Part shown: one piece after another, positions 4,862-5,283 of the stretch
Numbering within the stretch: the first letter of the stretch is position 1
Layout: the number at the start of each line of letters is the position of its first letter
Assembly (NCBI GenBank): GCA_016209995.1
Contig: JACQVC010000472.1
Coordinates: 1 to 5,283, forward strand
Direction of reading: 5' to 3'
DNA length: 5,283 nucleotides
Origin: Gemmatimonadota bacterium
GTDB lineage: Bacteria > Gemmatimonadota > Gemmatimonadetes > Longimicrobiales > Gaopeijiaceae
Made by a program: the position numbers and the translations under genes
Notes under the pieces: model-generated
What the model was told of the DNA's origin: nothing
The model's database searches: none
The model's input: the letters and a program-made list of their open reading frames with translations, nothing else

Positions 4862-5283
4862 ATGACGCGAACATCACAGTACATCGCGTTCGGAGCGGTG
4901 GCCGCAGTGGTCGCGTACTGCGCAGTGTCGGTCTACATCCTGTCGGCCAGTCTGACGCCATCAAGGGATGTCTGCCCACCCGGCAGCGGTCCCCCGTCGG
5001 AACTGCAGGTCGAACCCGTCGCGTTCAACAGCCGCGCCGACGGGATCCGACTCGCCGGGTGGGCGATTCCCTCACCCGGCGATCACGCAGTCGTTTTGAT
5101 TCATGGCATTGATTCCGACGCGTGGGCGGGCGCGGCGCTCGACCTGGCCCGTACCTACCATGACGCCGGGTTCGAAGTCCTGCTGTTCGATCTCCGCGCG
5201 CACGGCCGATCAGAAGGGGAGCGCGTCACTCTGGGACGTCTGGAGCGAGGCGATGTCGCCGCCGCCGTCGATCTGCTGCTCGA
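4862..5283 (+). CDS. Membrane-anchored alpha/beta hydrolase (partial, runs off the window)
   Basis: An ATG 6 bases after the ceramidase-like stop opens a frame that stays open to the window end (140 codons). Residues 8-31 form one hydrophobic helix, an uncleaved anchor or signal. A linker follows, then the alpha/beta hydrolase fold: 'ADGIRLAGWAIP' (59-70), 'VVLIHGIDSD' (77-86) with His81-Gly82 at the oxyanion hole, 'GFEVLLFDLRAHGRSEG' (103-119), and 'GRLERGDVAAAVDLL' (125-139), leading to where the nucleophile strand should come. The GxSxG nucleophile elbow and the rest of the triad lie beyond the window, so activity cannot be confirmed. It resembles esterase/lipase-like YqkD-type hydrolases. 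Its orientation would put the catalytic domain outside the membrane or facing the cytoplasm; this cannot be decided. The upstream ribosome binding site is weak, consistent with coupling to the ceramidase-like gene. Confidence 0.87.
   Translation, partial: MTRTSQYIAFGAVAAVVAYCAVSVYILSASLTPSRDVCPPGSGPPSELQVEPVAFNSRADGIRLAGWAIPSPGDHAVVLIHGIDSDAWAGAALDLARTYHDAGFEVLLFDLRAHGRSEGERVTLGRLERGDVAAAVDLLL

Noticed and set aside
1..5283. CRISPR arrays, insertion sequences, tRNA or rRNA genes
   Set aside because: I saw no regularly spaced repeats, transposase motifs or structural RNA signatures on either strand.

Overview
The window is about 5.3 kb of GC-rich bacterial DNA with short Shine-Dalgarno sequences, frequent GTG/TTG starts and 4-base stop/start overlaps. 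The mix of an M28 peptidase remnant, a radical SAM protein, and MNT/HEPN and RHH/PIN toxin-antitoxin modules would suit Acidobacteriota (Vicinamibacteria-like) or a similar soil or sediment lineage. That placement is an inference with low confidence, because no phylogenetic marker is present.

Region 1 (40-2300, plus strand) is a tightly coupled operon. It holds a four-helix membrane protein, a radical SAM enzyme with a cobalamin-domain-like N-terminus that lacks the cobalamin-binding His motif, and a free-standing acyl carrier protein. The two junctions between these three genes are ATGA overlaps. A GTGA overlap then leads into the wreck of an M28 zinc peptidase gene. That gene kept its first ~30 codons, lost its centre at a junction near 2124-2130, resumes just before the catalytic Glu-Glu segment, and is cut off near 2298-2303.

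Region 2 (about 2300-3793) is a toxin-antitoxin island with two back-to-back modules. On the minus strand is a decayed nucleotidyltransferase (MNT)/HEPN pair. The MNT has lost its N-terminal winged-helix part to a stop codon and an apparent frameshift. The HEPN partner has lost its C-terminus at the same junction that cuts the M28 gene. On the plus strand is an apparently intact RHH antitoxin/PIN toxin (VapBC-type) pair, with a perfect inverted repeat immediately before the antitoxin's ribosome binding site.

Region 3 (3794-4219) has no intact gene. It contains a well-placed ribosome binding site and GTG start for a reading frame that breaks after ~20 residues. This may be the start of a lost membrane lipid desaturase (low confidence), followed by a frame whose stop overlaps the next gene.

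Region 4 (4220-5283, plus strand) is a second operon: a complete CREST-superfamily membrane hydrolase (ceramidase-like) with every expected metal and catalytic residue, then a membrane-anchored alpha/beta hydrolase that runs off the window. Together these suggest membrane-lipid or amide/ester hydrolysis. The main story is a defence/stability island inserted between two metabolic operons, with gene fragments marking its edges.
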